Shown piece after piece: positions 5,489 through 6,800 of a stretch of 6,800 nucleotides of DNA. The translations under genes and the position numbers were made by a program. The DNA comes from SG8-39 sp041558415 (lineage in GTDB: Bacteria > Pseudomonadota > Gammaproteobacteria > Burkholderiales > SG8-39), in the NCBI GenBank assembly GCA_041558415.1, contig JBFFEY010000104.1, positions 1 through 6,800 on the forward strand, given 5' to 3'. The notes beneath the pieces are model-generated. The model worked only from the letters and a program-made list of their open reading frames with translations, was not told where the DNA came from and made no database searches. Each line of letters opens with the position of its first letter. Within the stretch, counting starts at the first letter, position 1.

Positions 5489-6331
5489 ATGGGCGGGCGC
5501 TTCAGTGCCTTCTCCTTCGTCGACCGCATTACGCAGGACGAGTCCGGTGTTCGCGTGCGCGGAGCCTACCGCGTGCCGGCGCGCGTCGCGGCGTTTCCAG
5601 CGGCGCTGGTCGCCGAGGCCGTCGGCCAGCTGGCCGCCTGGTCGAGCATGGCGAAGCTCGATTTCCGGCGCCGGCCGGTGGCCGGCCTCGCGCGCGAGAC
5701 GCGCTTTCTGCGCGATGTGAAGCCGGGCGACAGCCTCGTGCTGGAAGCCGATCTCGAGAGCTGCACCGACGATGACGTCGCCTATGCCGGACGCGCGACG
5801 GTGAACGGCACGCCGGTGATCATGCTCGAGCAGTGCCTCGGCCCGATGCTGCCGGCCGAGGACTTCGACGATCCGGAGGCGCTGCGGCGCGACTATGCGC
5901 TGCTCTGCGGCGCCGGCGCGCCGAGCGATCGCTTCGCCGGATTGCCCGTGCTCGAGCCCGAGCCCGGTGAAACCGTCCCGGGCGAGCGCGCTGCGGCCAC
6001 CCTGCAGGTACCGGCTTCGGCGCCGTTCTTCGAGGACCACTTCCCGCGCCGCCCCGTATTCCCGGCAACGCTGCTGCTCGACCGGCTCATCCAGCTCGCC
6101 CTCGGCGCGGCGCGCGGCGCGTTCAGTCTCCGCGCGGGCGAGGAACTCGCCGCGGGCCGCGTGCGCGACGTCAAGGTGCGCAGCTTCACCCAGCCGGGCC
6201 AGGTGCTCGAGCTCGGCGCGCAGCACGTCGAGACAGAGGCCGGGGTCTGGATCGGAAAACTCACCGCGCGCGCGAACGGCAAGCCGGTCGCTACGGCGAA
6301 GGTGGACATTGCGGTCAGGAGCGACGCATGA
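5489..6331 (+). CDS. Double-hotdog FabA/FabZ-like 3-hydroxyacyl-ACP dehydratase
   Basis: The 280-residue protein appears to be two fused hotdog domains. The C-terminal half has PFFEDHFPRRPVFPATLLLD (179-198): His184 and Asp198 are spaced by 14 residues, as are the catalytic His and Glu/Asp of FabZ and FabA. The N-terminal half has a matching helix, FPAALVAEAVGQLA (36-49), with Glu43 and Gln47 in place, but the His position is Val29, so its own active site is incomplete. FabZ and FabA act as dimers, with His from one subunit and the acid from the other, so His184 and Glu43 could make one working site. The expected reaction is removal of water from 3-hydroxyacyl-ACP. The start is ATG 5489, 28 bases after the carrier gene; longer in-frame starts would overlap that gene. 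The product overlaps fabF by four bases (ATGA). Whether it also isomerises, as FabA does, cannot be told. Confidence 0.83.
   Translation: MGGRFSAFSFVDRITQDESGVRVRGAYRVPARVAAFPAALVAEAVGQLAAWSSMAKLDFRRRPVAGLARETRFLRDVKPGDSLVLEADLESCTDDDVAYAGRATVNGTPVIMLEQCLGPMLPAEDFDDPEALRRDYALLCGAGAPSDRFAGLPVLEPEPGETVPGERAAATLQVPASAPFFEDHFPRRPVFPATLLLDRLIQLALGAARGAFSLRAGEELAAGRVRDVKVRSFTQPGQVLELGAQHVETEAGVWIGKLTARANGKPVATAKVDIAVRSDA
6317..6321 (+). promoter_or_regulatory. Ribosome binding site of the fabF-type gene
   Basis: AGGAG sits six bases before ATG 6328, inside the end of the dehydratase gene. It is the best Shine-Dalgarno in the window, and it fixes the start of the ketosynthase at the ATGA overlap. 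Confidence 0.7.
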
Positions 6332-6800
6332 GCACAGCGCGGCGCCGGGTCGCGGTCACCGGCCTCGGGCTGGTCACGCCCGCCGGCAACGACGTCGCCA
6401 GCACCTGGGCGGCGCTGCTCGCCGGCAAGAGCGGCGTCGCGCCGATCACGCTGTTCGACGCCAGCGGCTTCTCGACGCGCATCGCCGCGGAAGTCAAGAA
6501 CTTCGATGCGCGCGCGCTGGTCGACGACCGCAAGCTGCTCAAATACGCCAACCGTTCGCACGCTTTCGCGCTCGCCGCCGCGGAAGAGGCGCTGCGCGAT
6601 GCCGGCACCCGGCCGCGCGACAGCGACGCCGCGCGCTGGGGCATCGCGGTGGGCACCGGCATGATGGGCGTCGACTATCCGACGCTCGACGCGCTGCACC
6701 GCCATGCCGCCGCCGAGGGCGAGCTCGACGTCGGTCGGCTGCTGAGCGACGAGACCGCGCGCGATCCGATGGCGTTCTGCCGCAGCCAGTCGACCGCGGG
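6328..6800 (+). CDS. fabF: Beta-ketoacyl-[acyl-carrier-protein] synthase, FabF type, N-terminal part
   Basis: The first 157 codons are present and the frame is still open at the window edge. The start RRRVAVTGLGLVTPAGN (5-21), then TWAALLAGKSGVAPI (26-40) and the AVGTGMMG turn (107-114), is that of a FabF-like (KAS II) thiolase-fold condensing enzyme, which extends acyl-ACP by two carbons using malonyl-ACP. The catalytic Cys of E. coli FabF is near residue 163, so it would lie just past the end and cannot be checked here, nor can the two His residues. The segment DPMAFCRSQSTA at 146-157 differs from the usual FabF dimer-region sequence, which suggests a specialised rather than housekeeping enzyme, and a non-catalytic chain-length-factor-like partner cannot be excluded. 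It starts within the dehydratase stop (ATGA), so the two are translationally coupled. Confidence 0.88.
   Translation, partial: MSTARRRVAVTGLGLVTPAGNDVASTWAALLAGKSGVAPITLFDASGFSTRIAAEVKNFDARALVDDRKLLKYANRSHAFALAAAEEALRDAGTRPRDSDAARWGIAVGTGMMGVDYPTLDALHRHAAAEGELDVGRLLSDETARDPMAFCRSQSTA

Noticed and set aside
5893..6705. A minus-strand open frame opposite the dehydratase and ketosynthase genes
   Set aside because: It is antisense to clear hotdog and ketosynthase sequence and has no recognisable domain.
3509..6800. Aryl polyene biosynthesis cluster
   Set aside because: Those clusters keep double bonds and do not need an enoyl reductase. A FabL-type reductase is the first gene here, and no ammonia-lyase or glycosyl/acyltransferase is seen in the window.
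5038..6800. AcpXL-type very-long-chain lipid A cluster of Rhizobiales
   Set aside because: AcpXL is about 93 residues and is followed by a single-domain FabZ. Here the carrier has a large insertion and the dehydratase is a double hotdog. A similar end product is not excluded, but the cluster is not that one.
1..6800. Mobile element, CRISPR array or tRNA/rRNA gene
   Set aside because: No transposase or integrase, no regularly spaced repeats, no tRNA-like cloverleaf and no rRNA segment were recognised on either strand.

Overview
This is a GC-rich stretch (roughly 70% by eye, not counted) of proteobacterial chromosome, most likely from a Gamma- or Betaproteobacterium. The long-form MsrA, the DusA-type dihydrouridine synthase, the Hsp15-like S4 proteins and the start-codon context all fit that placement, but no marker fixes the genus. 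Coding density is high: no gap exceeds 173 bases. There are no tRNA or rRNA genes, no CRISPR array, and no insertion sequence or integrase.

Layout. (1) Positions 1-1288, minus strand: a probable operon of msrA (632-1288), an Hsp15-like S4 RNA-binding protein with an Arg/Gly-rich tail (129-614), and the first 34 codons of a second S4 protein (1-104, running off the window). The two S4 genes lie in the same reading frame, separated only by one TAG and eight codons. (2) Positions 1289-1461: a divergent intergenic region with a fair promoter candidate for msrA and a weak one for panE. (3) Positions 1462-3432, plus strand: panE-like ketopantoate reductase and dusA, three bases apart. (4) Positions 3433-3508: a short gap with a -10-like string that also occurs in the msrA promoter candidate. 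(5) Positions 3509-6800, plus strand: five tightly packed lipid genes: a FabL-type enoyl-ACP reductase, a FabG-type ketoreductase, an enlarged acyl carrier protein, a double-hotdog FabA/FabZ-like dehydratase, and the first 157 codons of a FabF-type ketosynthase that continues past the window.

The last block is the most interesting part. It encodes every catalytic step of one type II fatty-acid elongation cycle plus a dedicated carrier: condensation, ketoreduction, dehydration, enoyl reduction. The carrier and the dehydratase are not the housekeeping forms. The ACP has about 40 extra residues after helix II, and the dehydratase is a pseudo-dimer in which only one of the two possible active sites looks complete. 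Inclusion of an enoyl reductase implies a reduced (saturated) product and argues against an aryl polyene cluster. The simplest reading is a secondary FAS module making a special acyl chain, for example for an envelope lipid. The product cannot be read from this window. The N-terminal genes (MsrA repair, S4 RNA binding, panE, dusA) are ordinary housekeeping functions with no evident link to the lipid block.
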